Shown here piece by piece: positions 50,626 to 63,511 of a stretch of DNA of 64,000 nt. Below the pieces are notes generated by a model. That model saw only the letters and a program-made list of their open reading frames with translations, searched no databases and had not been told where the DNA came from. Source of the DNA: Syncephalis fuscata (Eukaryota > Zoopagomycota > Zoopagomycetes > Zoopagales > Piptocephalidaceae); NCBI GenBank assembly GCA_025786725.1, contig JAHLTZ010000028.1, forward strand, positions 62,001-126,000, written 5' to 3'. How positions within the stretch are numbered: the first letter of the stretch is position 1; the number at the start of each line of letters is the position of its first letter. The position numbers and the translations under genes were made by a program.

Positions 50626-52215
50626 TCAACGGTACTCGGTTAAACGATCCATTAGACGCTGCTTTCTAAGCACTGGTGTAGTATCATTATTATTGTTGTT
50701 AATAATGTTGGCTGACGAATCGACCGTCATTAGCGAAATTTCATCATCTTCCATTGAGCTGTAACGGAGTTCGTCAGACCAAACGGATTCATCGCCGCGT
50801 ACCAATGATGGTGTTAGTGTGAGACGCAGTGTGGCAGGCTCGACTTTAGAACTAAAGCACCTATCGTCCTCAGTTGGGCAATCATTGACGCTAGCAGCCA
50901 ATTTGTCAAATAGAGCCGAAGCATGTAATTGCCGACGACGGCGTTCATCTGCATCAATTCGAGTTTGGTTTAATTCAAACACTGGTTTGAAAAAGTTGGC
51001 CAGGCCCGTTTCTAGCAATTCTTGATCAGTCGAAGGAGTAATTGAGACAGCAGTAGCACCACTGCAATTACGCTCCATCGATGATTGCAGTCCAAAAGAC
51101 ATACTATTTCTTGGAGAAAAGTTTAACGTGGCAGCTAATGATGTTCTGGGACTCCGTTGCTCTAATGCTTCTGTAGCATATGCATGTTCTTAAAGCTGCA
51201 TGTTGAGAGCGTGTTGACAAAGCACGCATAATTCGTGCCTTAGAAGAGCGTAGCAATGGGCCAACAGATACTTTTCGTTGTGGTTTATGTGATTCGTTAG
51301 ATGGTTCCACTTGTACTGATGCCTTTGCCGGCATCGACGGCAAGGTGTTAACTTCTTCTAACAATTGATGGGAGGTGGCGGATGCCATAGTTGATGACAA
51401 GGTCAAAGAAGAACAGTTTGCCATATTAGCTAAGAATAGCTCATTGTAGGTGATAATAAACGAGGTCGAAGTGAACAACGTTTTTCCTCTTCGTCCTGTA
51501 ATTGTTGTTGCTGCTTTTGTGGTCGTGGTCGTCGCAGCTGTTGAGTCAGCGTTGAATCAGTGGCCTCTGAACGCACGTTTACAGAAGCATCGCCGTACCA
51601 GGATTGCGTTTGTGCGCGCTGCGCCGGACGTATTACTGGTCTGCATTGACTGTGTGTTGGCGACAAAATGGCCGATGACTCTTCAGTGGCTGTATTGATA
51701 GGAGATGCCGGTGTTAATGGAAATGAGGTCGCGCATGAAATGGTCGCATTAGATGTGCTACGAGAAAGAGTTGGTTGGCAATTGGCAGTTCTGATTGATT
51801 TTTGCGTATTGTGTCGCTGAAGTGCCAAGGATACAGCCGATTTACCGGTAGATATGCGCGTAAACTCCGCATCAAGCATGGCTGGCATGCGAAACGCATC
51901 GAGCTGCGGTGAGGGAAGGGCAAACCTTTCCTCATGTTGGCAATCATCTTCATTAGCGCTGCTAATTTTTGGTTTAATGTTTAATTCAGACTTAATAGCA
52001 ACGATTGCAGTGGTGGGTGTCGAAGGTTTTGTACGCTGTAATTGGCGCCCAATCTTCATTGGTAGTTTTGGAATATGCTCGGCCCATCGCTGTAGACGCG
52101 ATACTTTTGTTGAATGTTCTGGTTCCAATTCAAAGTTGCACTGCGTTTTAGGCGAAACGGATGAGCAAATTGATACCAAGGACGATCTTGGCGCGTCGTG
52201 ACTTATAGTAAACAT
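50626..52215 (-). CDS. Ser/Thr-rich hypothetical protein
   Basis: About 496 residues from exons 52215-51480, 51429-51153 and 51103-50626. Two short introns (50 and 49 nt) give compatible phases, although their donors (GTTGTT, GTCCCA) are weak. The protein is polar, with Ser-Pro/Ser-Thr clusters and a Gln tract (KQQQQQLQDEEE). No domain is recognised. ELLETGLANFFKPVFELNQT may be a helix and is the most ordered-looking part. If a further intron ends at GCTTAG near 50669, the C-terminus would extend to a stop at 50480. A regulatory phosphoprotein is a guess only. Confidence 0.6.
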
Positions 52216-52270
52216 GGTGTCAAGTCAATGTACTGTCACAAATTAAATGTCCAGTAATATTTGTAATGTG

Positions 52271-52291
52271 ATATATATATATATATATATA
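52271..52291. repeat. (TA)n microsatellite
   Basis: Uninterrupted AT dinucleotides for 21 nt, 55 nt before the ATG of the minus-strand gene. Confidence 0.9.
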
Positions 52292-53059
52292 ACGATAGTA
52301 TTTCAACCAATGCTTATCTGGTGGTGGTTAATTAAGTTGCTCAGTAGGAGAAAACAATGAAACTCTATCAATAATTAGGCAAGCAAAGAAGAATAAAATG
52401 TAGCCTTATAGATGCAGTGGCAAATAGGCAAAAATTTAAATATTCGCGTGTTTCAATAAGAAGAGAATAGCACGAAAAGATGGATGCGAGAGAAATCAAA
52501 GGTATAGCATTGCAGCAAGAAGAAAATCGAGGTGTTGGCGCAGCCGAGCAAACGATATAGCCGCAGTAGTATTATTATCAATGGCCAAGGCAGTGCTACC
52601 GAATACAAAAGTTAGGAGTGTAAATAGTAGAGCAAGAGAGCAAGTCGCGAAGACAGCCAATAAATTATAGACGCTGCGTGACTAGTATTTAGAAGGAAGG
52701 AATAGCGAACGAACGAGAGAGAGAAGTAAGATAAATCGCCGTAGTAGCGAGAAAGAAGCGAACAGAACGAAAGCGGCAGAACATAGTTTGATTATGTGTT
52801 TTAATAGACGCCATCCTCGGTTGTATCGTCAGTGCAGTTAGTTTCATGTGGCAACCTTGGCTGTGTGATCACATCGCATAAACTTGTGCTTTCATCTCCA
52901 CAAAGTTGTTGTCATTGACTAAAAACAGAACGACTGCGTGTTTACCGCTAATAATACACCGTTCCAACGATGAAGTGGCGTATTTAGGACGGAGAAGAGT
53001 GAACCATGCGGTTAAATGGTGTATATACCACGCACACACACACAGAATAGACAAGGCGC

Positions 53060-53666
53060 GTGGTCTACATTCTGGTTCCACCATGTGTCTGGATCTTCCG
53101 TGCATGCGCGGCTAAGTGCAGGCTGAGGGCGTATGAAAGTGCAAATGAGAGAAAGTATGTGTGTGAGTATCTTTGTATGGTGGCAGTCATCGGACTTCTC
53201 CACGAGGACTATTCAAGTCAGAAACTGGTCCCTGAATGGGCACAAAGTATACCGGCAAGTTTGAATTTCATATTGCATGAGCATATGAAGGTTCGTCATC
53301 CATTATGTTTATTGCATTAATCATATTGTTTTATTTATGTAAATCAATTGTTCACAGTTTATGCTTTGTTTCATTCAAGGTTACAATAAAAACAATGAAC
53401 CATTTGTCCTGCTTATCAGCTTGCACATCGCTATGGACTGGAATGGTGTGTACATGCCTATACTTGGTCAGGATTCCAAGAATGGCAAGTGTATCGGGAA
53501 TTTACTACAAGTATATTATTGTCAACTTGATAGCTGCCTTTGTTTACGTGTGCCTCGAACAATCGGCAAGTGCACAATAATACTGCGCGTAACTACAGCT
53601 AGAGAAGTAGTACTGGTTAAAAGCGAGCACATGAATATATTTTACCATTTAAGGCAGTGTCACTAA
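53060..53666 (+). CDS. possible two-exon gene, unknown
   Basis: A frame up to about 53289 (VPEWAQSIPASLNFILHEHMK) can be spliced, in phase, over a GTTCGT...TTCACAG intron to the frame opening with FMLCFIQGYNKNNEPF. That frame runs to a stop at 53666. No family is recognised and the start is unclear. The second exon is Cys-rich near its end. It may be a gene fragment or chance. Confidence 0.25.
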
Positions 53667-54339
53667 TGCATTATGATACAGTCTATAGTCAATGTAAGAG
53701 TGCCAGGTTTATTGCCAACACTATCACTATAATGTGAGTATACATGCTGCATACCATATGGTCGTGAATACGGTAACTATGATATCGGCATGACGTTTCA
53801 TTTCAGTTTAAAAAAGTCATGAGGATAACTATCATAGAGCACTCTATACCCCTTGTTCAGTTTCGCGCTCATATTTGCTACAGATTGGTTATAAAAAAAT
53901 AACATTTTGCCTTGTTATCAATAAGTAGTACCCGTTGTATTACGTAGCTGGGTGAAGGGAAACCTTGTATAAGGCATAGTTGGACCAACATCTCCTAGAG
54001 AGAGTAAAGTCAGGGGCCTTTCAAACGTTTCAGCAATGAAAAATGATCTGACAAGGACCATAACTAGTGGTAGAGGATAAAAACGCTTTAGGAAAAAATT
54101 TATATACAAGCAATGGAGCATAATAGCTAGATAGGTTGCTATAAATAGTGGTATTATTAAACTATCTTATGCTTTAGTTTTACTTTAGATTTTTAGAGTG
54201 ATTGTGTACTAAATAAACTGACCGGCTAATTTATTCATAAAACAAAACGCAAAAGGATAAAGCAAAACTAGGTAACTCATAGATTGTGCGTGCGTGTGTA
54301 ACTTGCTGTTGTCTGGGGTAAAGAACCCAACCCATGCAA

Positions 54340-55053
54340 TTAAAGCATGCAGCCGCTACGATCAGCAAAAATACACATACTCCAGTTGCGTTTGGATGCT
54401 ACCGGCTGCTGTTCGTGAGTTTCTGTTGTTTTTTCTTCTTGGTAACGATGTTGTTGTTGCTGTTGTGGCGATGGTGGCTGATAGATTGTGTCAGATGCGT
54501 TTAGAATCGGTGTATTCATTGAATTATTTACCATGTATGAATGATGCTGTTCTGACACCAATTTCTCATGGCTTACATCAGCCATCGGCATATCCGAGTC
54601 ATTTTGGAAGAAAGTAGCAGTATGATTATACTCGAGATGGTGAGCCATTCGTTTTGTTTCACGACACTAAAAACAGATGAATTATTATCGTTAGTGTTGT
54701 GTTCATTATTAATGTCAAATTATTATTTTAATTAGCCAATTACCATATATGGTATTAGAAGCTTAGAGTAATCAATATGTAACAGTGATTATCACACACA
54801 CACACACACAGTATATATACATATATACCTACCTCATCATCGCCCATATCTTCTCTTGAGCGTTTTGGAGTAAGATGACCTATAGATTTTAAATAAATAA
54901 TAGTTATATTAGCATATGTATACAAATTATGCACAATAATTCAATTAGTATGTTGCCATGGAGTACACGATAGCAACTTTATCTAAACCAAAGCCATTGA
55001 ACTACAAAACTGTATCGATATAACCTACCGAAATGACCAGACTGGGTAGGCAT
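54340..55053 (-). CDS. small polar hypothetical protein
   Basis: 132 residues from exons 55053-55029, 54879-54833 and 54666-54340; all phases fit and donors are GTAGGT or GTAGGTAGG-like. The N-terminus MPTQSGHFGHLTPKRSRED resembles a basic nuclear-localisation stretch. The rest is Gln/His/Asn-rich and disordered with PQQQQQHRYQEEK. It ends CIFADRSGCML. The final CML places a cysteine three residues from the end, short of a CaaX box. Function unknown. Exon 1 of 25 nt is very short, so the start is tentative. Confidence 0.55.
54793..54810. repeat. (CA)n microsatellite
   Basis: Nine CA units inside the second intron of the small hypothetical gene. Confidence 0.85.
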
Positions 55054-56513
55054 TTCCCAGTGGTATTATTACCATTGGATGTGAACATGGCGAATTTAGA
55101 CAAGCTCTTCGATAATAGTTAAATCAAACTAAAAAAAGATGGTGGGGCAATAGTAGTGTGGTGGTGGTGATGATATGATGATGCAGAAATTGGAAAATGC
55201 GCGTAATCGTTTGTGGTCCTCGTTCCAGTAAACAGTGATATGACTTGATGTGGGATAGCTATCCGTTCAACAATTGAAACAACAAGTCACAATCAGTAGT
55301 AGACAGATAACTAGCCAGGAGTGGTGATGGTGCCAATAGTAGCTGTGGAGTAAGGCGATAATGATGGTAGTGGTGACAAGCGTCAGATAATAGCAGTGGT
55401 GATAAATAAGAATGTCAGGTAAATGGGAAAAAGACGGGTGGTTTTATGGAATGCTTTAAATATTTCCGGAAAAGCAGCCACACCAAGTGTTAGAAAGCAG
55501 ACTGCAAGCGAAACACGAGCAATAATTATTCCCAGGAGACTTTCAATTGGCAGATGGACAATGCACATACACACACACGCAGACCACTGCTCACAGAAGA
55601 CACCCAAATGTGGTGGCGGTGGGGCATTTGCTTAAAACAGTAGGCCATGTAAGAGAAGGAAGGAAGGGGAAAAAGATCAAAGGAGGAACCTGATTAAATC
55701 CGGCTTGGAGTAACCTTGGGTGTTTTACAATGTGTGCATTAGATAGAGAGAAAGGATGGCATGCTATGTTTTGCCGTCTCACCATCTCTACCTCCACCAT
55801 AGGCCATCAATGTCTATTGTAAAAGAAAAGGGGCTGATACGACCATGTGGACGGGCCGACTTAACTTATCAAAGCCACTATTACCGCAACAGTACAAGGG
55901 GATATCCGTGGGCTCTAGTCTACTGTAATATGGGATTTAATTAATTAATTTGTTATTGCACAGTGATTGTATACGTGCACGCGCATTATTTCGTTTAGTA
56001 ATAAATAAAAGCTTTTATTACATGAATCTATTTATTACATTTGTTGTGTTAATCGGTGGCAACGTGTATAAAAACGAAACATTTGTGTATGGAGCTGGTG
56101 GTGGCCAACATGCATTCTTGTCGGTGCTACTAGTCAACTTGACTAGCCAGACCGCAAGCACTGCAGAGCTTAGATCAGTCCACGCGCTTGCGAATAGAGT
56201 ATGACCGGTTTAATCGGAAACTGGCCAGCAAGCGTTGCACGTGAGTCCAATGAGATTTACAATGGTAATGAGTTAGCTATTTGGCCACACGCTACTGACA
56301 AAAAGCAATACTTATTTGTCGCAAAAGACCGATCCGGTCTTGGATACCGCCTTGTTGGTGTCTGGGTCTCTTCGTATGATAAGAGACAATTTGGCTGCCC
56401 TTGATTGAAACATAGCTTATAGATGAATCATTAATTAGCGACACTTCCGTCCACCCAGACGAGCTAACCTCCAACAAATTTGTCACGGTTAGCAACTAGC
56501 GACGTGCCCATAA
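55054..56513. other. intergenic
   Basis: GGTGGTGGTGATGATATGATGATG-type simple sequence near 55150. A plus-strand frame at 56201-56404 looks coding-like but has no start context or family; not called. Confidence 0.4.
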
Positions 56514-56520
56514 TATATAA
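56514..56520 (+). promoter_or_regulatory. TATA box candidate
   Basis: TATATAA about 130 nt before the ATG of the PVAP gene at 56651, the same kind of element and distance as in the minus-strand relatives. Confidence 0.45.
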
Positions 56521-56650
56521 ATGCCAAGCTTCTGTATATTGAAAAGGCACCTGTGAACGCTCGTTTTAAACTGGATTCTCGTTAAACTTTTATTGCAACT
56601 CATCGACATTTACTTGTTTGCTTCCTGCATCACCATCTCTTCTTTGAACA

Positions 56651-57154
56651 ATGTATACCAGCATTAAAAACGTCTCTCTCTCGGCTGCATTGATCGTTGC
56701 CGTTGCACTTGTGTCCAGCAACTGTGTACTTGCTGATGCGCCTGCAAATGCCGCCTATGTCAATCCAAATGGTCCTGGTGCTCCAGGTGAGTAAACGACT
56801 AAAAGAAGGCAGACTAATTGTAACAAAATTACGCGTGTAGTCGTCTATGTACCAGCACCAAGTATCACACCACCAGTCATCGACTACACACCAGCTCCGG
56901 CTCCGGTAGCCCCAGTTGTGCCTGTCGCCCCAGTGGCTCCAGTGGCCCCTGTAGTTCCAGTTGCTCCAGTGGCCCCAGTTGCTCCAGCTCCTGAACAAAC
57001 CTCGGCACCGGCCGCTACAACAACTACCACCACGACCACGACATCCTCACCGTCTCCAACCTCGTCAAGCGGTGCCTCCAGCCTTACCGGCCCTAACATT
57101 CTAGAGGCCGCCGCGCTTGGTGCCGTCGCATACCTTGGTCAGGCACTTTTCTAA
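56651..57154 (+). CDS. small PVAP-repeat surface protein, remote copy
   Basis: 149 residues from exons 56651-56786 and 56841-57154. Signal peptide (VSLSAALIVAVALVSSNCVLA), then AYVNPNGPGAP at the splice, VYVPAPSITPPVIDYTPAPA, PVAPVVPV repeats, PAPEQTSAPA, poly-Thr and SSPSPTSSSGAS. It ends hydrophobic (AAALGAVAYLGQALF), like a GPI signal. It is the closest intact relative of the pseudogene at 32072-32445, sharing YVNPNGP and VYVPA, and belongs to the same family as 27519 and 28855 although about 27 kb away. Confidence 0.85.
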
Positions 57155-58693
57155 ATTTCAAGTTGCATTTTTGTGTTCCTTTTGTTGAACTCTGCGTAAT
57201 TCTGACCATTTAGTACTCCATTCTTTATCAGTTTAGCATGGAATAGTCTTTCTTTTCTCGCATTCGTCAGACTCCCTTGACAACCAATGCAAATACGCAC
57301 ATTCGTACGTACGCGTGTCTGGTTCATACACTAATATCATAAAACTCGTATTCCAATATATCGCTGCGCCAATTGATAAAATTATACGCAATGTCATTAA
57401 TTAAGATCAGTCATTGTTACCAAGTAGACATCTAGACATTAATAGTCAGTATCTTCAAACATCGTCTATGCTAATAAGTAGTAATATTTCACATTTTTGT
57501 TTCACGTATTCGATTAAATTTAAAACGTGATATATTTTTGTTCGAAAATAATGTAGCCCGGAAGCGAAAGATGAATAGCATACCAGATTATTGCCAAGGC
57601 AGCAAAAATACGTGGATGCGCTATTCATCCATTATAACCAGGCCCTACATGACATGATGCCAGTAAGTTGTTCTTAGTTTTCGCCATTTGCGCTTACGAC
57701 TTGGGAGGTTTGGCTGGTCGTAGCATGGTATAGAAAACCTTTTTGTATGCAAAGATGGCAACCGGCCCTGTCGAATTTGCCATCGCATAGTTGGTCGTTG
57801 TAGCCAGTGCTCTATTACGGGATGTGCCAGTAGACAAAACTGTACAGTTCCATTTGCATTTTTTACACCTGCCATAATTTGTCTCGTTTGCCCATTGGCC
57901 CTAATAAGTCGTTTCAAGTTTCTTTTTTTCTTTGCAGCCATTTCCCCGTTACTGTATTTCACGTGACTGCCATTAACATATTGGCTATCGGAGATAACTG
58001 CACTTATCTGTCATTTGTCGCGCTAATAATGATTATTGCATGTAGAGTGCACAATCGTTAGTACAGCTAATAAAATAATTGAAGATTACTATATTATTCC
58101 ACCTACATTAGCAACATTAAAACCAGTAAAAACATTAAAATAATACTGATATACCGCACCAGAATGGCTGATTCACGATAATATTTCCCGAATAGGCAAT
58201 GCTGAATTATTGTCCGCAAATGTATAGCACATGGCTGCGATCAATATCATTTATTCAAAAATATACTTGATTTTGCTCGTGGTAGACAATACGATTGACA
58301 TCTAAATCTTTTGATAGATTTCTATACAGAATCCAGCAAGTTGGATAATGTATAAAACGGCATTAATAAAAACGTGCGCTATAATCTCTAATTGTTAATA
58401 CTCCTGAATTGGATCGGCTTTATGTAAAATTAGAAGCACCCAGCACAAAAAGCTAACATCCGTGCCATTGCTAAAACCGAAAGATACGCATGTGCAATGC
58501 CTGTTATATGTTTTTCTATTTTTTTGATTAGGTTTAAAGGATGCTATAAATTCAGTATTGATGCGAAACATGTAGTATCGCCTTTAATAACGTTTTCATT
58601 CTAATTTCTTTTAATTTATATCAGTTCTAAATAATAGTGCTAATAATTAAACCTGACGCACAACTCTAACGAATTAACTTTACTCAAAACAAT
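57155..58693. other. intergenic with a small inverted repeat
   Basis: A Lys/Arg-rich minus-strand frame (57645-57962) has no start context or known family and is not called. Contains the 10-bp inverted repeat at 57570-57629. Confidence 0.4.
57570..57629. repeat. 10-bp inverted repeat
   Basis: GATGAATAGC (57570-57579) and its exact reverse complement GCTATTCATC (57620-57629) enclose 40 nt. Confidence 0.5.
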
Positions 58694-59477
58694 ATGCGTG
58701 ACATTCTATTCTTTTCCCTGGCTGTATTAGCATGCTTGACTACTAGGCTAGTGGATGGTGTAGAAATACCAAATGTAATGCTTAAATCATGTACGAAACA
58801 AGGCGTTGTTGCCCTCACTTTTGACGATGGTCCTGGCCCACATACAGCGGAATTGCTTGATATTCTGGCAAAAGAGAAAGTAAAGGCTACATTTTATGTT
58901 GTTGGAGAAAACGTCGAGAATCCAGAATATCAACACTTGGTAAAACGAGCATATGATGAAGGCCATCAAATCGCCTCGCATACCTTCGATCATCAATCCA
59001 TGCCCACTATGAGTACCGAAAGTTTGCGTGAAAGCATGGAAAAAACCGAACAGAGGATTTACGATGTTATTAAGCGTAAGCCGCACTATGTACGACCACC
59101 CTATGGCGACATGGATGCCAAAAGCTTGAATTTATTAAAAAAAATGAGCTACGCTGTAATTCGATGGAACTTGGATAGCAATGGTAAGTTGCAAAAATTG
59201 AAAATGGCGTTGGCTAATTCTGATTTTACATTTAATTATAGATTGGCAGTATGAACATGAAACCAACCCTCAAACATATAAAACATTATACTATAATATT
59301 GTAAACGGCATGGGCAATGCGACTCCGCAATCAAGCTACCTGATATTAATGCATGATACTCAGGCTCATTCCGTTGAGCTGATACAAGAGATTATCCAGT
59401 TTATTCGTACTAAAAATCTCAAATTTGTTACAACAGCTGAATGCATAGGAAATCGACCACCGGCATATCACAGCTAG
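58694..59477 (+). CDS. secreted chitin deacetylase (CE4)
   Basis: Removes acetyl groups from chitin to give chitosan, in the wall or outside the cell. 260 residues from exons 58694-59183 and 59242-59477. Signal peptide ILFFSLAVLACLTTRLVDG. NodB-homology motifs are in order: LTFDDGPGPHT (catalytic base and metal Asp), SHTFDHQ (metal His pair), RPPYGD, then after the intron a WNLDSN-DW splice and ILMHDTQAHS. Minimal length, no chitin-binding module and no GPI tail, so probably freely secreted. The partial gene at 63512 has its intron at the same codon. Confidence 0.93.
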
Positions 59478-61816
59478 GCATTTTACGCTGCAATATAAGC
59501 ATGTTCATTTGATCGGTATATATGAAATAAAAAGAACAGCATTTTATACATTGCTAAATTAAATAATACGATATTATAATATTTAACGTTTCCAAGTTCA
59601 TGGTGTAGCACAACATATTGAATACAAATAAGCATGTATTATTTGTCTGGCAATTACAAATGCATACTAATAGCGAAACTAATAAGCGACATTATATAAT
59701 CGCCATAATTATACTATATTTTTTATTTATTTTATTAACAAAGCAATGGTAACACATTAAGTCAAAAGCTATAAATATTGTAAGCATACTTACACAGTTA
59801 ATGCATTTATGTTGTATGCTAAATAATACCTGTAGAATTAATTATAATAAAATTAGTTTGCTTGGTAAGAAGCATATGATATTCTTCAAAATGTAAATAA
59901 AACTGTTTACAGCGGCAAATATTGAGAAACGATGCGTATTCAAAATGTAACTGGTTGAATATATAACCAGAAAATATTCAATCAATGAACCATCGTAAAC
60001 TTTGGCACCGGTTACAGTACTAGTCCAAACTGGCCAGCACAATATCAAGAAGGTCAATACAGCTTCATACACTCATCACTGGCCACACACAAGAAAGAGG
60101 TGCTAAAAGCAAAATTACTTAAATGATGGAGGAGAAAAAAGATGGCAATCGGCAAAAAAATGGCAGCACATAACGTCGTTATAATCATTGTATGTCTTGT
60201 TTGCCATAGATCGCTACTACAAATTATATTGACAGTAGCTTGTACAGTTTTGACAGTAGCAGATTGTATTGCCACTGTTGAGATTACAGAATTGTTGCCA
60301 GTAGACCTGCAATGGCAATCTAAAGTAAAACAAAGCATACAGCGAGATTTCGACAACATATACTCGACACGACATAAAACAAACCAGAAATGTGCTTGCT
60401 ATGCCAAAAAAGCTAACAATATTAATGATCAAAGTAATGATGATTCGTAAAAAAATGTCAGATTACAAAAGAGCAATGCAAGTACATAGTGTAAATAGTT
60501 TTACTTGAATAATAGTCAGTCAACTATGACACTATCTAATAGTATATGGAGTGTACAAGTATATGCAATGGATATATGCTATCAAGTGTAAAGAAAGAGA
60601 AAAGAATGTGATGACGTAGATTGTGAGATGTGAGCCTGTCAGTCAATATTTATAAACAGCCGAGTTTAATTCATTAAAATGGAGTGTGAATAATAAAATC
60701 AATCTACCAACATGTGTACATCATAGAACAGATTAATAGTAAATAAAAATGCATAAGAATAAAAGTATTTTAACCAAAACTACTCATTATATAAACATAT
60801 ATTCAGTATATTAGAGTATATTAAATATAATAAAGTCATTCACACCAAAAACACTCATTATCATAGAATATATTCATTTTTATTGTACTATAGGAGATAA
60901 AGTGATGGCTTATATTTTAAATACTTAAAAAGTTGTATATTGTTTATTTATCAAGTGTTCAATAAAAGCTAGTGTTTGTATCTTATGAATAAATATTATC
61001 AATATTATTCTGTTTAAATAATTAGTTTTATGGTTTGCTTGGTTGTTAATAAGTTCTTACTTTTTGGTTTAAATTATCATTTTGTTAAGGCGGCATTTGT
61101 GGAAGGAAAGCAGCCACTTTTAAGTGAACACTGCGCAACGTTAGTTAGTATTAATAAATAAATATTTAACTTACCTTGTTCACTTGGACCGTTTACTTTT
61201 CCATGGCAAAACGTAGACAATCCTTTATTATGCTAGTTATTTGGGTAGCTAAAGTACTTGGCTCATTGTAGGAGCATTGCCCGTCTATTTAATATTATTA
61301 ATCATTAGTAGCTATACAAATTATCAGCTTAATGTACTTACCATAATAAATTATGTTTTTGCTGTAAAGGTGCTAATAAAGTGTTAGTGCTGTAATTAAT
61401 ATTTTATAATAATACTTACTTAAGCACCTTTATACAGTTGTTTAAAGATATGTTTTGTTTCCATCTCTGGAAGTGGGGCATAGCCCCGTATAGTGGTCTA
61501 GACCACTATCTAGCTTTAGAAACAAAGCTATTTAGAACATGGTCTAGTAGCGGCATTTTAATTGCAATAGGTTTGCACGTGTTCAAATCAGATCCTAGAC
61601 GTACTTTGCTAAGCTTGTCTCTGTTATTCATGTTGATTAAATTTAATCGGTAGTCACTATTTAAAATATGCTATATTGTTAGTCTAACGCTGTTTATAAA
61701 CTCGCTGTTATTTACCATCGTTGGCTAGCTTTAACAGCAAAATTTTGACGGCCAATTAAATGAATTTAGAAATTTATTATTTAGGCACATGTATGTTTAC
61801 TATTGTTTTAACTTAC
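59478..61816. other. intergenic, AT-rich, with weak small frames
   Basis: A plus-strand frame at 60142-60450 (102 aa, hydrophobic N-terminus VVIIIVCLVC, polar Asn-rich end) could be a tiny membrane protein but has no support. Between 61200 and 61660 the minus strand has exon-like pieces, including GQCSYNEPSTLATQ followed by IIKDCLRFAMEK before a stop, that could belong with the exon at 61817-61982. Confidence 0.35.
61490..61509. repeat. 20-bp perfect palindrome
   Basis: ATAGTGGTCTAGACCACTAT reads the same on both strands. Directly before it is a short GGGGC-ATA-GCCCC stem at about 61475-61487. Confidence 0.85.
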
Positions 61817-61982
61817 CTCGAGGTCCAAAGTCGAATACTTTGACCCAGCCAACAGCATTATCGCGCTCTGCTTGTGGCAAATCGTCCCGACATCTTGGAA
61901 CCTTTTTATAAAAAGCATTGTCACATCTTAGTTGTCCTAATGGTAATGTAGCGGTAGATTGCTGAATGGCCAAATTGCTCAT
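61817..61982 (-). CDS. possible first exon of a small gene
   Basis: Starts MSNLAIQQSTATLPLGQLR and runs 55 codons to a good donor (CGAG|GTAAGT). Two cysteines 12 residues apart (CDNAFYKKVPRC) stand out. Downstream exons cannot be fixed; candidate pieces lie at 61180-61660. Family not recognised. Confidence 0.35.
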
Positions 61983-63511
61983 GGTGGTAAAATGTCAAGT
62001 AAAATTTGTGACAAAAAGCTGTTGTTATTTGAATTAAAGGGACAAAATTTGAAATTGAGTAGCTGTTTAAAGTAAAGAAACGAAAGTTGAAAGTAGAATT
62101 ATAGCAATATTTAAATTGAAATAAATAAATAAATTAGTTACAGTTGCTTTGTTTGTGAACTAACAGCAATAGAAACAAAGCAGATGTATGGCCTTTGCTA
62201 TAATACCTTTGTTTATTAATTAACAACAAACAGAACAAAGCAAAGTGCACAAAGAAACAATGCAGGTTATTCTTGACATTATTGCAACCTTTGAACAATG
62301 ACATTACAAAGCTCCAGTATCACAGATACTAAATAAATGAATTCAAAAATTGATATCTTCAGTTTTTTAAACAATTGCAGTGATGTAGTACGTGTGTTTA
62401 ATTCTGCACAATATACAGTATCAATTGCTGACAATTGTTATCTTCAGTATTATTATTTTATTTACAAATATGAAGAGACGCAGAGTAATATGCTGATAAG
62501 CTAGTATTTGCATTATACTGATAGAGCAGTAGATACAAGTCAACATGGCATAAATGACGTATTTATATAACATTCGAGTACTAGAATGTTCCCCTGAGTC
62601 ACTTTCAAGGTGCGGCGTATGCTGTTAGCTGATGTGGCCACATTTAATAATAAGCTAAATATGAACAACGATTACCTAAATACATAGTACTTTACCAATA
62701 CTAAAAAATACTAACAAATGTTTTTAATAGTCACTCAAGCATTGGTGTTAGGCAGTAAGTGTATCCGGATTGCATTTGTTATTATGTGCCATTATTTGTG
62801 CATATAATTCACAATGCCAATTATTGCCTTCGTCGGCACAAGTACTAGCTGTGGTAGTATACACTGTTGTTGATGCTATTAATTGACATAATTTTTCTAA
62901 ATGGAAAGAAATATATACCTATTTGATTTTATTCAGCCAAGTGTTGATTGATATTGCTATAGTATGTTTTCTAATGTATTAGGAAAATAAAGTGGACATG
63001 TTACTATTATCACTATCCTGTACACATACATGCTTTATTAGTCTACAAATTTTGTATCGCACATTCTTTTATTATATATCATTTTATCATATAATGACCA
63101 TATTCTGTTGGTATTTTTGTATTTTTGGCGCTAGCTTAACTCGTTACAAGCTTCAATTAATTACATTTACTTAATTGTATACACCATAGCTTTATTACCA
63201 TTATTTATGTACTATTTTTGTTTGCTCATTTTATACTACTATACATTACATTAGCTACGCCTTATTTATAAGTCTATTTTTTATTGCTAATAATGTTTTA
63301 TTACAGATTTTGGCTATATACAGACACAAAATAAAGTTTATTTTACATAATAAATCTTATAAATTACATATAAACTATGGTAATTTATTGAGTTTGCAAA
63401 ACAGCATATCCATTTTATTAAAATTAAAAAATTACACCATTTGCTAATTTTATAGACTGAAGGTAGGAGTTTTATTGGGATAAAAGCTAAGTGTAATCAA
63501 AGGTAAGAAAA
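61983..63511. other. intergenic, AT-rich
   Basis: Repeated AACAAAGCA-like words at 62145-62245. No gene recognised. The frame at 62992-63174 is low-complexity and hydrophobic. Confidence 0.4.

Larger units (their letters stand above)
52216..54339. other. intergenic, GA-rich then mixed
   Basis: 52430-52790 is purine-rich and probably the leader or promoter of the minus-strand gene. It includes the weak candidate gene at 53060-53666, listed separately. The rest shows no feature. Confidence 0.4.

Noticed and set aside
57645-57962. Lys/Arg-rich 105-aa minus-strand frame
   Set aside because: No recognisable family or neighbour logic; composition is plausible but unsupported.
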